A DNA stretch of 64,000 bases from Haloferula rosea (GTDB lineage: Bacteria > Verrucomicrobiota > Verrucomicrobiia > Verrucomicrobiales > Akkermansiaceae), in contig NZ_JAENII010000010.1 in assembly GCF_016595525.1 (NCBI RefSeq), positions 124,001-188,000 of the forward strand, in the 5' to 3' direction. The position numbers and the translations under genes were made by a program. Every line of letters begins with the position of its first letter. The first letter of the stretch is position 1. The notes under the pieces were generated by a model, which did no database searches, had not been told where the DNA came from, and was given only the letters and a program-made list of their open reading frames with translations. Of the stretch, positions 35,840 to 44,992 are shown one piece after another.

Positions 35840-37222
35840 TCATTCCACCAAGCGATACAGCCGCAACATCGAGGGCTCAGGATACGGGGGCTTGCGGCGC
35901 TTGTCCTGATGCGCTCCGAGCGACTCCCACTGCAGGACGTAGCGCACTCCTTGCGCATCCGAGCCAGCCTGATCCGTGGCGCGGCGGATCTGCATTCCTG
36001 GGAAGTCGCTTTCCACTTCACCAAGCTGGGAAGGCAACGCCTTCGTGACTTCGAAAGGTCCTTCCAAAGGTCGGAGGCTTTCCTCGTCAAAGAACAAGCG
36101 TCCACTGCCGAGGACGCGGTGCTGATAGGATAGAGTCAGGACTCCGGGTTCCGCCTCCATCGCTTCGCTGGCCCGAATCCCGATGAAATTCATCGAGCCA
36201 TTGCCACTGAACTCGATCGGATCATTCCACTCGGTCAGCTGTTGGATCTTCCAGCCCTTCCCTTCAGGACGGGCCACATACATCTGCATGTTCCCCTCGG
36301 CGTCTGATTTGTGGTAGGTGACCAACGGACGCTTCTTCTTGTCAAAGAACAGCTTGGCGCCGCCATTGATGATGCCACCTCCAACCGGGATGGGATCGAT
36401 CAAGAGGAAGTCATCTTCAAAGGTGATGGGCAACTCGACCTTCCGCCCGCCGCTTGACTCCCAGGCGATGAGGTCGCGGCTACGGGCATGGGAAAGATGG
36501 TGATTGGTCGCACAGTCGGGAGTCATCCGCCACACCCAGACCATGTGGAACCAGCCATCGGGCCCACGAACCGGGCCGAGCGGATACGCGTTCCGCTGCC
36601 CTTCCCCGTCAAGCAGCGGAGTGTCGAGCAAGCGGGCCCAACTCTTCGTTTCAGGATCGAACCTGTTGAACAACCGGGCACCCCGCCCGGAGCCACCGTC
36701 GCGGTAGTTGAACACCAATTTCCCCTCATGGTCGTTCATGAATCTGGGATACGTCACACGTTCCTCCCGCTCACCCGTCATGGCCCCGGGTTTCAGGCTC
36801 GAGATGTCGCCGGGCCTTGAGGTCACGAAATACACCAGCGGATCCGCGTGCATGTTCCCCGCCACATGAAGGTTTCCAAGGCGATCGATGGCCATGGTGA
36901 TGTAGTTGTGGGAGTCCCATCCTACCTTCGAGGGAAGCGTTTGGTAATGCCACTCGCTTGAATCCAGTGACCGCATCGCCACCGTCATCCTGCGTTGATC
37001 GTCGTAGTAAGCCACATACTGCGAATTCGAACCTTCATCAGTCACCAAGGAGAACCCGACCCGGAAATCAGAAACAACCCGACCGATCTCCAAGGTCTCC
37101 ACCACCTTGAACCGTGCGGCATGAACCATGGCACCACCAAGCGTCAGGACGAGCGCCCCAAGCCGCACGAAATTGGTCCAGCGACCGCAGGAGAAGGTGG
37201 AGTGGAGACGATCAGATGCCAT
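35840..37222 (-). CDS. secreted BNR-4 repeat propeller protein
   Basis: A 460-residue protein. The ATG at 37222 has a strong Shine-Dalgarno sequence (GGAGGT) nine bases upstream and gives a signal peptide ending near MVHAA; a second ATG at 37258 also has a GGGAG and remains possible. The mature part is a beta-propeller of the BNR_4 type, with the typical DSHNYITMAIDRLGNLHVAGNMHADPLVYFVTS and LVFNYRDGGSGRGARLFNRFD segments. Some members of this fold are polysaccharide lyases (ulvan lyases among them), so a role in glycan cleavage is possible; I cannot confirm catalytic residues. Divergent from a DUF1080 gene. Confidence 0.88.
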   Translation of the reverse strand: MASDRLHSTFSCGRWTNFVRLGALVLTLGGAMVHAARFKVVETLEIGRVVSDFRVGFSLVTDEGSNSQYVAYYDDQRRMTVAMRSLDSSEWHYQTLPSKVGWDSHNYITMAIDRLGNLHVAGNMHADPLVYFVTSRPGDISSLKPGAMTGEREERVTYPRFMNDHEGKLVFNYRDGGSGRGARLFNRFDPETKSWARLLDTPLLDGEGQRNAYPLGPVRGPDGWFHMVWVWRMTPDCATNHHLSHARSRDLIAWESSGGRKVELPITFEDDFLLIDPIPVGGGIINGGAKLFFDKKKRPLVTYHKSDAEGNMQMYVARPEGKGWKIQQLTEWNDPIEFSGNGSMNFIGIRASEAMEAEPGVLTLSYQHRVLGSGRLFFDEESLRPLEGPFEVTKALPSQLGEVESDFPGMQIRRATDQAGSDAQGVRYVLQWESLGAHQDKRRKPPYPEPSMLRLYRLVE

Positions 37223-37495
37223 GCCACTACTACCTCCGCGGACGACGCCCTGTTTCATTGGGTTTGCTCCCGGCCCAACCCATCACGGAGGGAATTGGAA
37301 AGCTCACTCGCTTGCCCCCGATTCCCCCCCGGCCATAGGCAGCTCCCTCCGGATACGCCCCAGACAATACGCGCTCCTGACGTGGGATTGCGACATGCTT
37401 GAAATATCAGACACCACCAACAACGTTTCTGGACAACTGCGTGGACGGTTTTCCGCTCGCTCCATCGCCAACCAGCAATTCGAATCCTTCCCACC
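37223..37495. promoter_or_regulatory. divergent intergenic region
   Basis: The 273 bases between the divergent BNR-4 and DUF1080 genes carry the BNR-4 gene's Shine-Dalgarno sequence (GGAGGT on the minus strand near 37232-37237). I see no convincing promoter boxes or repeats elsewhere. Confidence 0.4.
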
Positions 37496-38071
37496 ATGAA
37501 AACCCTTATCAGTCTCATTCTCACCATGGGCATACTCCACGCCGCCCCGGAAGCCATCTTCAACGGCAAGGATCTGACCGGTTGGAAGGTGGAGGGTGCG
37601 GAATACTGGACGGCCAAGGATGGCGTGCTGATCGGGCAAAGTGACGCAAAAAAGAAGCACTCGAACCTCTGGACCGAGAAACAATTCACCGACTTCACGC
37701 TCAAGGCAGAATTTCGTTATGAGGGCCGCATGGATTCCGGCGTCTTCGTCCGGGCATTCAACGACCAGATCCAGCTCGGCATCTCGTCCTCCCTGCAACG
37801 AGACATGACCTGCTCTCCCTACATCGCCTCCCTCGGCAAATACCCGGTGGAAGCCAAGGGCGTCGACAAACTCCTCAAGGAGGGTGATTGGAATCGTTTG
37901 AGCATCACCGCCAAGGGGCCGCGCTACGTCGTCTCTCTCAACGGCAAGCAGGTTCTCGACTACACTTCGGGCACCGCCAAGGAAAAGGGCCCGATCGGAC
38001 TCCAGGTCCATCAGGGGTTCGACATGAGAATCGAGTTCCGCAACATCACCGTGGAAGCCATCGGTGACTGA
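37496..38071 (+). CDS. DUF1080 (3-keto-disaccharide hydrolase domain) secreted protein
   Basis: A 191-residue secreted protein with a short signal (KTLISLILTMGILHAAP) and one DUF1080 domain. It opens with AIFNGKDLTGWKVEGAEYWTAKDGVLIG and continues with FTLKAEFRYEGRMDSGVFVR. The closing strands read GPIGLQVHQGFDMRIEFRNITVEAI. It is the shortest of the three DUF1080 proteins in the window. Divergent from the BNR-4 gene, and tail to tail with the LURP-one-like gene, three bases apart. Likely periplasmic and acting on keto-glycosides by family knowledge; substrate unknown. Confidence 0.9.
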   Translation: MKTLISLILTMGILHAAPEAIFNGKDLTGWKVEGAEYWTAKDGVLIGQSDAKKKHSNLWTEKQFTDFTLKAEFRYEGRMDSGVFVRAFNDQIQLGISSSLQRDMTCSPYIASLGKYPVEAKGVDKLLKEGDWNRLSITAKGPRYVVSLNGKQVLDYTSGTAKEKGPIGLQVHQGFDMRIEFRNITVEAIGD

Positions 38072-38074
38072 TGA

Positions 38075-38554
38075 TCACGAGTCATCTTCCAACACCTGAT
38101 CAATCAAGATGCAGGCCGCGAGAATGGACACCACATCCTCGCCGTCCCGGATTCGCACGCCATATCGATCCGACATGGTGAAGAACTCCTTGCTCACCGT
38201 CGCGACCGGCTCGCCACCACGGAGGAAATCGTAATCATGCACCCAGAACCTGCCTTGGATCGAATAGTCATTCGGCCCAGGGACATCGAGAGTGAACTCC
38301 TTCTTGAACCACCTGAACTCCTTCACCACCGTGGCAAAGAGGCCGCCATCACGGTGGATCTCATAGCACGGTTTCAGGGATAGCATCTTCTGGGAAATGA
38401 ATGCCAACTCCCGACCTGATGGGTCCTGCAGCGAGAGCTTGTCGCCCCACGAGAACGCCGCTCCTTGGACCAGAAAGGCGATTTCTCCGGACTCGTCGAG
38501 GATGTGAAACTCATCACCCAGCGACCAAAATTTCTCTCGGATCTGATAGATCAT
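38075..38554 (-). CDS. LURP-one-related/scramblase-like protein
   Basis: A 159-residue protein; the ATG at 38554 starts the recognisable fold MIYQIREKFWSLGDEFHILDESGEIAFLVQG. The pattern of regular short beta strands (KLSLQDPSGRELAFISQKMLSL, CYEIHRDGGLFATVVKEF, YSIQGRFWVHDYDFLRGGEPVATVSKEFF) is that of the LURP-one/Tubby-like and scramblase C-terminal fold, as in bacterial YxjI. There is no signal peptide. Function in bacteria is unknown. It lies directly upstream-adjacent on the minus strand to nothing codirectional except the membrane protein gene that stops at 38652. Confidence 0.85.
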   Translation of the reverse strand: MIYQIREKFWSLGDEFHILDESGEIAFLVQGAAFSWGDKLSLQDPSGRELAFISQKMLSLKPCYEIHRDGGLFATVVKEFRWFKKEFTLDVPGPNDYSIQGRFWVHDYDFLRGGEPVATVSKEFFTMSDRYGVRIRDGEDVVSILAACILIDQVLEDDS

Positions 38555-38651
38555 GCCCAAGGCTGCCCGGTCAGCGACTCCTCGGCAGCTACAATTGTCC
38601 GGGTCTGTTTGGAACGCAGGCGAGTACGCCCTGCTTCGCGCCGTCACCCTT

Positions 38652-39122
38652 TCAGGCCTTCGACTTTCCGCGTCCGAGAAAATCGGTCAACCTGAGGACC
38701 AGCATTTCAGCAAACAGAATGACCACGATCACGATGATCAGAGGAACCACGCCGTGCATCTTCCCCTCGAAGTGAACCTTATCACCGAACGCGAAGCCGA
38801 GGGCCCAGAGGATGACGAACTTCGATCCGAACAACACGAGCCAGAGGGCGAAAATCTTGAGCGCCTTGGCCCCCCGGTGAGTGCGAGCTGAGAAGAACCC
38901 CGCGACCTTGTGCTCAGCAGCCACGGTCAGCTTGAGCAGAAGTTGGAGCAGCAGAGCGGCTCCGATCGAGATGGTGAATGAAGGGATGGTCACCTTCCCC
39001 CAGTGTTCCTCGAACAGGTTCAGGACGACGATATCCGTCAGCACGAGTGCAAAATAGCGGACGAAAAAAAGCTGACGGGCGTTGAAGCTGCCGCCTCCTG
39101 ATGTGCGTTGGTCTTCAGACAT
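38652..39122 (-). CDS. small four-helix membrane protein of unknown function
   Basis: A 156-residue protein with about four membrane segments (FFVRYFALVLTDIVVLNLF, FTISIGAALLLQLLLKL, ALKIFALWLVLFGSKFVILWALGFAF, VVPLIIVIVVILFAEMLVL). The tail is basic (RKSKA-like GRGKSKA). No family is recognised. It precedes the LURP-one-like gene on the same strand with a 97-base gap, so cotranscription is possible. Confidence 0.75.
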   Translation of the reverse strand: MSEDQRTSGGGSFNARQLFFVRYFALVLTDIVVLNLFEEHWGKVTIPSFTISIGAALLLQLLLKLTVAAEHKVAGFFSARTHRGAKALKIFALWLVLFGSKFVILWALGFAFGDKVHFEGKMHGVVPLIIVIVVILFAEMLVLRLTDFLGRGKSKA

Positions 39123-39228
39123 GATTCGTTCCTGTTATTACTGCCCAAAGCCCGGTTCGGGACAGCCAAATCACCGGCATATCCCAAGCTATGGCCGTCG
39201 CATCGCTGTTCGCGCACGAGTCCCCTCG

Positions 39229-40518
39229 TTACTTGCCAACCGTCGGATTACCCAGTCCTTTGGCGATATCCTCAATCAACGGGACCCCCTCGTATCCTTC
39301 GGCAAGTTTCTCGGCCGCCTTCTCGATCTTCGAGCTGGTGTGCTTGAACTGCGAACCGCCCCCCTCTCCCTCACCCACATAATACTTGTCCGAAAACTCA
39401 TCGAGAGCCGCAATCCCTTCGGTGTAGCGGACGTTGTTCGGCTCCTTGCTCAGTTCCCCCAGCAGGCCGGAGACGATTGCGGCATTCGGCCCTTCGATCT
39501 CATACTCGTCCTTTAGAAAGTGACACCAGTAGTGGGCGCGATAGGGATGGGCATCCTGGAGCGTCGTGATCCACTCGATCATGGACGCCTCGTAGTCGAG
39601 CCTCTCCGCATCGAGATCCGAATCCTTCCGCTGATCCCCGAGGTAGCGTCCATTCAGCCACGTGATGCCTTCGTCACCCATCCAATCCGGCCCGTTGGAG
39701 TGCCCTCCGGGATGAAACCGATGAAAACCCCGGTCCCCGAACTCCGCCACCGCATGGGCCGTCAGATACCGGTTGTAGTCGGTATTACCACCAATGCCGT
39801 AGCAATACTGCTTCTTCTCATACTTCTTGTCGGGTGAGTAGCCGATGATGGGCATGTTGCCTGCCGATTTGATTCGCAGTGCGTTGTAGAAGGACATTGC
39901 TCCACCTCCGGAATTCCCGGTGAAGTAAACCCGCTCCTCGTCGATCGGAAGATTCCCGAGCAGATGTTCCACGCAGCGCTTCGAGTGTTCATGATTCACC
40001 TCCGGATGGTCAGGACCGTTTCTCGATTGGACGGAAGACGCGATCACCCAGCCATTGAACTCAGCACCCTCGGCGTACGCCTTCACCGAGTTGCCGCTGC
40101 CCCCGCCGGCACCGGTGTGGAACATCAGCGGAGCCAGGCGTCCTTCCCTCAGGGTCTTGGGCACATAGACGAACAGGGTCGAGCCCTCACCCGCATCGAT
40201 CGGACCGGAAACCTCGCCCTGCGGATAGGTCACCCCCCCCTCCACCATGGCCACACCACTTGCTGTCGGCTGCCCGGGTTCCGGAGCCTTGATCGCAAAA
40301 TGATCCTTCAGGAAAGCCCGATCCTGATCGGCAAACTTGTCGACCGCCACCTTGAACTCCCTCCCATCATCCGCTTTCAGGAACACCTGCCCTCCTTCGA
40401 CCTTGAGGGCCGCCGCCTTGATCGTTGTCCCCGCCGTTGAACGCCATTCCCTTACTTCGGTGGGTTCTCCGAAAAGAGGAACATACAGCAACGCAAGGAA
40501 GAATGGGATTGGCTTCAT
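39229..40518 (-). CDS. secreted alpha/beta hydrolase with N-terminal SHD1-like domain
   Basis: A 429-residue protein starting at 40518 with a signal peptide (MKPIPFFLALLYVPLFG). Residues about 20-75 (REWRSTAGTTIKAAALKVEGGQVFLKADDGREFKVAVDKFADQDRAFLKDH) form an SLA1-homology-1-like domain, common in secreted PVC proteins. An alpha/beta hydrolase domain follows, with FVYVPKTLREGRLAPLMFHTGAGG and the nucleophile elbow GNSGGGAMSF. A conserved FHPGGHS near residue 260 may carry the catalytic His. The C-terminal 120 residues are helical. The protein probably acts as an extracellular esterase. Divergent from the beta-helix gene. Confidence 0.85.
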   Translation of the reverse strand: MKPIPFFLALLYVPLFGEPTEVREWRSTAGTTIKAAALKVEGGQVFLKADDGREFKVAVDKFADQDRAFLKDHFAIKAPEPGQPTASGVAMVEGGVTYPQGEVSGPIDAGEGSTLFVYVPKTLREGRLAPLMFHTGAGGGSGNSVKAYAEGAEFNGWVIASSVQSRNGPDHPEVNHEHSKRCVEHLLGNLPIDEERVYFTGNSGGGAMSFYNALRIKSAGNMPIIGYSPDKKYEKKQYCYGIGGNTDYNRYLTAHAVAEFGDRGFHRFHPGGHSNGPDWMGDEGITWLNGRYLGDQRKDSDLDAERLDYEASMIEWITTLQDAHPYRAHYWCHFLKDEYEIEGPNAAIVSGLLGELSKEPNNVRYTEGIAALDEFSDKYYVGEGEGGGSQFKHTSSKIEKAAEKLAEGYEGVPLIEDIAKGLGNPTVGK

Positions 40519-40779
40519 GAAAATCGAGGGTCCGTCTGAATCACAACCTGTCCACCCCCACCCACCATGACAAGGCATTTGCCGATCCACGACCCGGGGA
40601 TGCAGGGACTTCGACAAACATCGCGCGATTCTCCTGCCCAGAGGTGAACAGGGTGACCCGAGTTCGCCGATTGCCAGATTGATCGATGCCGAGTTGGCAG
40701 GACAATGATCGAGACCTGCATGTTTCACCTCCGCAGTCGATCCATCGGAGAGATCCAGCAGCCACCCTTTCCCCAACTC
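40519..40779. promoter_or_regulatory. divergent intergenic region
   Basis: This 261-base gap separates the divergent hydrolase and beta-helix genes. I see no clear promoter boxes, repeats or small gene in it. Confidence 0.35.
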
Positions 40780-42348
40780 ATGAAAGCCTTAACCCGTCCT
40801 CTGCATCGGATTCGCCCACGGAAAGACCGAGCGACTTCCGCCCCAGTCCTCCGCATGGCGAAAGCAGCCTGCATGGCGCTCGGAATGCTGGCTGGATGGC
40901 ATTCGGCACAGGCACAGGATGACGCCTTCGATCCCGGGCTGCAGCACACGGAAAACCCGCCCATGGTGATCAACACCCGGCAACCGCCGCCTGTGCCCGT
41001 TCCCACGGATGACTTCGAAGTCCGCAGAGGCTACCGGGTCATTTCGACCCTCGACGAATTCCGCGAAGTGACGAAGAAGAGCAATCAGAAGATCCGGATG
41101 AAACCCGGGATCTACCGCGCCACGAAGGCGGACCCACCGGTCACCTTCCCCCTCGAGACTTCACGCCTTTCAAAGTCCAGGGACGTCAAACCGAGCTATC
41201 AGGAACATATTTTTGCCGTCAATGGCTCCAACAACTACTTCGACCTTCGGGGCGTTGTCATTGAGACACCGGTGTCCGTCCAGAGCAAGTTGACCGGCCG
41301 GGTGCACGTGTCCGACTCCTGGCACATCAACGGGTCCGGCAATGTCTTCATCGGAGGCTACTTCCGGAACGTGCTGGACATGCCTTACCCGACCTATCAG
41401 GTGACAGGCAACGAATTCGAGATCCGTGGAGACCGAAACCGGTTCTTCGACTGCATCTTCGTCATCAAGGGCTCGGTGCCTTACGGATACACCGACTTCT
41501 ATGGGAAAGGCGCCGGGAGCTTTGGCCGTCTCAACAAGCACTGTTTCATGTCCATTGACCGAGCCAATGGCACCGAACTGATCCGCTGCCAGGTCTATCA
41601 ACAGTCCTTCGGTCACTGCGTACACTTCCATACGGTCGACGGTGCCTTGATTCAGGATTGCCTGTTCACCGGAACCCTCCGCCCGACGGACGACATATTC
41701 AACGAAGTCGTGGGACGAGCGGTTGAACACGACTTCCACATGCTCTACCGGAAGAAACAGCCGATCCCGCGTGGCGAGGTCATCCCCCTCACCGAAGACG
41801 GCATTCGATCCTATGAAGACGTGAAGAACATCAGGGTCGTGAACACCACCGTGGAACGCATGCGGGGAGCGATCCAACTGCTCTGCACCGGGGACGTCAC
41901 GCTCGAGAATGTCACCGTGCTCGAGAGCGGTGATTTCTCCTTCGATGTCTCCTCGACGCCCGGAAGCCGGATCATCATGAAGGACTGCAAGGGAGACGTC
42001 GCCTACAACCCACTCTTCAACCTGACCCGTGGCGACCTGCCCAAAGGTGCGACCTACGAGGTCACACTGCTCAGCCCCCCCGAGGGATCCAAACCCACTC
42101 CACGCTCCAGCCTCGGAAAGATCTGCGGCCACAAGTGCACCTTCATCATCAAGGATGGAACCACCCGTCCGCTCGCGGAAGGCACCAACTACCTGAACTG
42201 CGGAGGAGACAAGGAATTGACGGATTCCACCATCGACAACCAGTCAACGGCCAAGCTCATCCTTCACAAGAACGTTCGGAATTGCACGATCCGCTCGAAG
42301 GGCCCCGTCGAGGACAACGGATCGGGAAACCGGGTGATTCAGCGTTAG
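40780..42348 (+). CDS. secreted right-handed beta-helix protein
   Basis: About 522 residues. The start is uncertain: the ATG at 40780 gives a long positive leader, while an ATG at 40855 gives a tidy signal peptide (MAKAACMALGMLAGWHSAQAQ). After a linker, residues from about 100 on show FRGVISTLDEF-like and KIRMKPGIYRA segments, then short regular strands with Asn and Cys ladders (FEIRGDRNRFFDCIFVI, GTELIRCQVYQQSFGHCVHFH, LIQDCLFTGTL, IRVVNTTVERMRGAIQLLCTGDVTLENVTVL). That is a parallel beta-helix of the pectate-lyase-like class. A role in polysaccharide breakdown is likely but no catalytic residues are assigned. Followed by an mscS-type gene. Confidence 0.85.
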   Translation: MKALTRPLHRIRPRKDRATSAPVLRMAKAACMALGMLAGWHSAQAQDDAFDPGLQHTENPPMVINTRQPPPVPVPTDDFEVRRGYRVISTLDEFREVTKKSNQKIRMKPGIYRATKADPPVTFPLETSRLSKSRDVKPSYQEHIFAVNGSNNYFDLRGVVIETPVSVQSKLTGRVHVSDSWHINGSGNVFIGGYFRNVLDMPYPTYQVTGNEFEIRGDRNRFFDCIFVIKGSVPYGYTDFYGKGAGSFGRLNKHCFMSIDRANGTELIRCQVYQQSFGHCVHFHTVDGALIQDCLFTGTLRPTDDIFNEVVGRAVEHDFHMLYRKKQPIPRGEVIPLTEDGIRSYEDVKNIRVVNTTVERMRGAIQLLCTGDVTLENVTVLESGDFSFDVSSTPGSRIIMKDCKGDVAYNPLFNLTRGDLPKGATYEVTLLSPPEGSKPTPRSSLGKICGHKCTFIIKDGTTRPLAEGTNYLNCGGDKELTDSTIDNQSTAKLILHKNVRNCTIRSKGPVEDNGSGNRVIQR

Positions 42349-42400
42349 TCTTCCGGCCACTTCCACGCGCGCGGATCGTAGACCCGGTTCATCCCTCCGC

Positions 42401-44014
42401 TTGACGACCCGGCCCCGGAAACAGCATAGAACGCGGGTGATCCGTCCGTTCATCCTCGCCCTGCTGGTCCTCGGTATTCTCAGCCCCATTGGTGGGGCGC
42501 AGGACATCCCTGCCGATTCAGTCATCGAACCCGCAGAACTCAAGGTCTGGCAACGCCCGGTCGCCACCTTCCGAGCACCGATCGCCACACTCAGCCCGAC
42601 GATCCGGCGCGATACCGCGCTGAGGAGGATCAGGGAACTCCCCGAATCCGCACTCTATGATGAGATCCGCACCTTGCCCACCCAGCTTGAGAGCCTCAAG
42701 GGGGTCTCCTTCTTCTCCGGTGACCGCCTGCTCTTCACACTGATCGAGGCCGATCTCGATCCCGCAGAAGGCGAAACGCTCGAGGAAGTGAAGAAGGCCG
42801 TGGTCCGCAACCTCGACGAAGTCCGGACCGCCCGCCTCGCGCAGAGAAGCTGGGCCATCAACCTCAAGGGTGCGGGCATTTCCGTGGTCGCCACCCTCCT
42901 CCTCGCCGCCCTGCTTTTCGGACTGCAGAAACTGAGCCGCCTCACACGGCGCCGGTTCATCCGCAGCACCGCCAAACTGTCTCAGCTGAAACAACGCGAC
43001 CTCGATCTACGGCCTGCTTTCCTCCAGCTCTCACGCCGATTGACCGCGGTATTCTTCACCCTCGTGGCACTGGGCGCTTGCTGCGTCTGGATCACGGTGA
43101 TTCTCAGCCAGTTCCCCTACACCGCACCATGGTCCCATGTCATCGGCGAACAGGTGGGCAAGCTTGCAGGGGATCTTCTTGGTGGCCTCTTGGCTTCCAT
43201 TCCCAACCTCCTGATTGTCGTCCTGATCTTCATGCTCACCCGGGGAACCGCGCGCATCACCGAGCAGATTCTCCGCAGCTTCGAGACCGATACCGATGAC
43301 AAGCAGTTGTTCGGCAAGGACACTGCCAAGGCAACACGGCGGATCGCCTCGGTCCTCATCTGGATCTTCGGGTTGGTGATCGCCTACCCCTACATCCCGG
43401 GATCCGACTCGGATGCATTCAAGGGAGTCGGCGTCTTGTTGGGACTGATGGTCTCCCTCGGTTCGACCGGTCTGGTCAATCAACTGGTCAGTGGGTTCGT
43501 TGTGCTCTATTCCGGTGCGGTTCGAACCGGCGAATACGCCCGGGTCGGCGATGTGGAGGGCGTCATCACCGACATCGGCCTGCTGTCGACCAAGGTTCTG
43601 ACCCCGAAAAACGAGTTCGTCACCGTGCCCAATGCCGTGCTCATCTCCAAGGACACGCTCAACTACTCGCGCCTCACCGATGCCTTCCGCACAGAACTCT
43701 CCACGACGGTCACCATCGGCTACGATACCCCCTGGCGACAGGTCCACGAACTCCTGCTGCTCGCCGCTGACCGCACCCCCGGCATCCGCGAAAAGCCGGA
43801 ACCCAAGGTGATTCAGACCGAGCTTTCGGATTTCTACGCCGCCTACGAACTGCGTTTCGTGCCCGCCGACGTGACCACCAAGGGGGCCGTTCTGTCAAAA
43901 CTTCACCAATCCATTCAGGATGCCTTTGCGGAAGCGGGTGTGCAGATCATGTCTCCGAACTTCGTCGCGCAGCCGGAAGCACTCGTCCTTCCGCCGAAAG
44001 ACGAGCAAGACTGA
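42401..44014 (+). CDS. MscS-family mechanosensitive channel with exported N-terminal domain
   Basis: A 537-residue protein; the start is TTG at 42401, but GTG at 42437 (VIRPFILALLVLGILSPIGGAQ) may be the true start of a signal peptide. An N-terminal periplasmic region of about 140 residues precedes several membrane helices. The MscS core lies near residues 350-450: the pore helix GVLLGLMVSLGSTGLVNQLVSGFVVLYSGAVRTGEYARVGDVEGVITDIGLLSTKVLTPKNEFVTVPN carries the glycine-rich TM3 and the beta domain. It should release ions under osmotic downshock. It follows the beta-helix gene in the same direction; no clear functional link. Confidence 0.92.
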   Translation: MTTRPRKQHRTRVIRPFILALLVLGILSPIGGAQDIPADSVIEPAELKVWQRPVATFRAPIATLSPTIRRDTALRRIRELPESALYDEIRTLPTQLESLKGVSFFSGDRLLFTLIEADLDPAEGETLEEVKKAVVRNLDEVRTARLAQRSWAINLKGAGISVVATLLLAALLFGLQKLSRLTRRRFIRSTAKLSQLKQRDLDLRPAFLQLSRRLTAVFFTLVALGACCVWITVILSQFPYTAPWSHVIGEQVGKLAGDLLGGLLASIPNLLIVVLIFMLTRGTARITEQILRSFETDTDDKQLFGKDTAKATRRIASVLIWIFGLVIAYPYIPGSDSDAFKGVGVLLGLMVSLGSTGLVNQLVSGFVVLYSGAVRTGEYARVGDVEGVITDIGLLSTKVLTPKNEFVTVPNAVLISKDTLNYSRLTDAFRTELSTTVTIGYDTPWRQVHELLLLAADRTPGIREKPEPKVIQTELSDFYAAYELRFVPADVTTKGAVLSKLHQSIQDAFAEAGVQIMSPNFVAQPEALVLPPKDEQD

Positions 44015-44069
44015 GCGTCGCCCCGGTCGACCCCGCGCATCGAATGAGAGCCCTGCACCTTCGCCGGCC

Positions 44070-44855
44070 TCACTCCAGCGGTTGAAGCTCGATCTTGCGA
44101 AACCACACCGGCTGACCTTCGGCCTGAAGCGCGATGTGCCCGAACTCCAACTTCAGGGGAGCCCCCGCCTTGAGCAGGGACTCCGCTGACTCGACACCAT
44201 GCTCAGGGTCGAGTTGGGGTTTTTGATATCGAAGCACCTCCTTGCCGTTCACGCGGTGGATCACCTCATCATGACCACGGACTTCAATCTCCACCGAGAC
44301 CCACTCGTCGGCTGGAAAAGTCGGTGCCGTCGACTGCACGATGTGCTGGGTCACCAGCTTTCCGTCGATCTCAAGGTTCGTCCCCGGCGTGCAGACATTG
44401 CCGGTGGCACGCTTCCCCTTGCCCTCGTCCGCAAGGAACTGGAACTCCAGGCTGACCGGGAATGACTGGTTCAGACCCATGCTCAGGGGTGACTGCGAGT
44501 GGATCATGAAACCGCTGTTCAGATTCACGTAGTGAGGTGCGTCCGACATCATCGTGCCGGCAAAACGGTATTCCATCCGGAGCCGGTAGCGGGAGTAGGC
44601 AAGGTTGCTGTACAAGTGGCCATACTGCCCGTCGAACTTGTCGTAGTCCTCGTACGAGACCTTCAGGATTCCATCCTCCACGCGGAAGGTATCGAAGGGA
44701 TTCGCTCCCACCGGGTGCTTGGCAAACTTCGGCGTCCAACCACTCAAGTCCTTGCCGTTGAAGAGTTCGATCCACGGCTTCTCCTGAGCAAACGCTGCAC
44801 AGGACCAGACAGCAACCACGAGCGCGATGAATCGAGGGGCGAAACAAAATTTCAT
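44070..44855 (-). CDS. DUF1080 secreted protein
   Basis: A 261-residue protein with a signal peptide ending near SCAAFAQ; the ATG at 44855 is chosen because residues before it are unrelated. The DUF1080 domain opens WIELFNGKDLSGWTPKF and includes YSNLAYSRYRLRMEYRF, a loop with HYVNLNSGFMIHSQ, and LKLEFGHIALQAEGQPVWFRKIELQPL at the end. It is the third DUF1080 protein of the window. Six-base inverted-repeat arms GGAGTT/AACTCC lie directly before its start (44860-44876). It converges with the mscS gene. Confidence 0.9.
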   Translation of the reverse strand: MKFCFAPRFIALVVAVWSCAAFAQEKPWIELFNGKDLSGWTPKFAKHPVGANPFDTFRVEDGILKVSYEDYDKFDGQYGHLYSNLAYSRYRLRMEYRFAGTMMSDAPHYVNLNSGFMIHSQSPLSMGLNQSFPVSLEFQFLADEGKGKRATGNVCTPGTNLEIDGKLVTQHIVQSTAPTFPADEWVSVEIEVRGHDEVIHRVNGKEVLRYQKPQLDPEHGVESAESLLKAGAPLKLEFGHIALQAEGQPVWFRKIELQPLE

Positions 44856-44859
44856 GGAG

Positions 44860-44876
44860 GGAGTTCTAGAAACTCC
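44860..44876 (-). promoter_or_regulatory. inverted repeat at the DUF1080 start
   Basis: GGAGTT-ctaga-AACTCC lies 5 to 21 bases upstream of the ATG at 44855 (minus strand). It overlaps where a ribosome binding site would sit, so a small leader hairpin or operator is possible. The arms are only 6 bp. Confidence 0.3.
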
Positions 44877-44937
44877 CCCCTCGAACTCCAAGCCCCGTCT
44901 GACCACACCTCCGAATTGGCCCTTCCTGTAGGTGCGC

Positions 44938-44976
44938 AAAAAAAGGGCCGGCCGCGGAAGGACTCCGCGACCGGCC
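44938..44976 (-). terminator. strong intrinsic terminator of the beta-strand-repeat gene
   Basis: On the minus strand, 16 bases after the stop at 44993, a 13-bp stem with one mismatch (GGCCGG/CCGGCC plus CGCGGA/TCCGCG, loop AGGAC) is followed by seven T residues (the A run at 44938-44944). This is a textbook rho-independent terminator and isolates the large gene from the DUF1080 gene downstream. Confidence 0.9.
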
Positions 44977-44992
44977 AATTGAACGGATTCGA

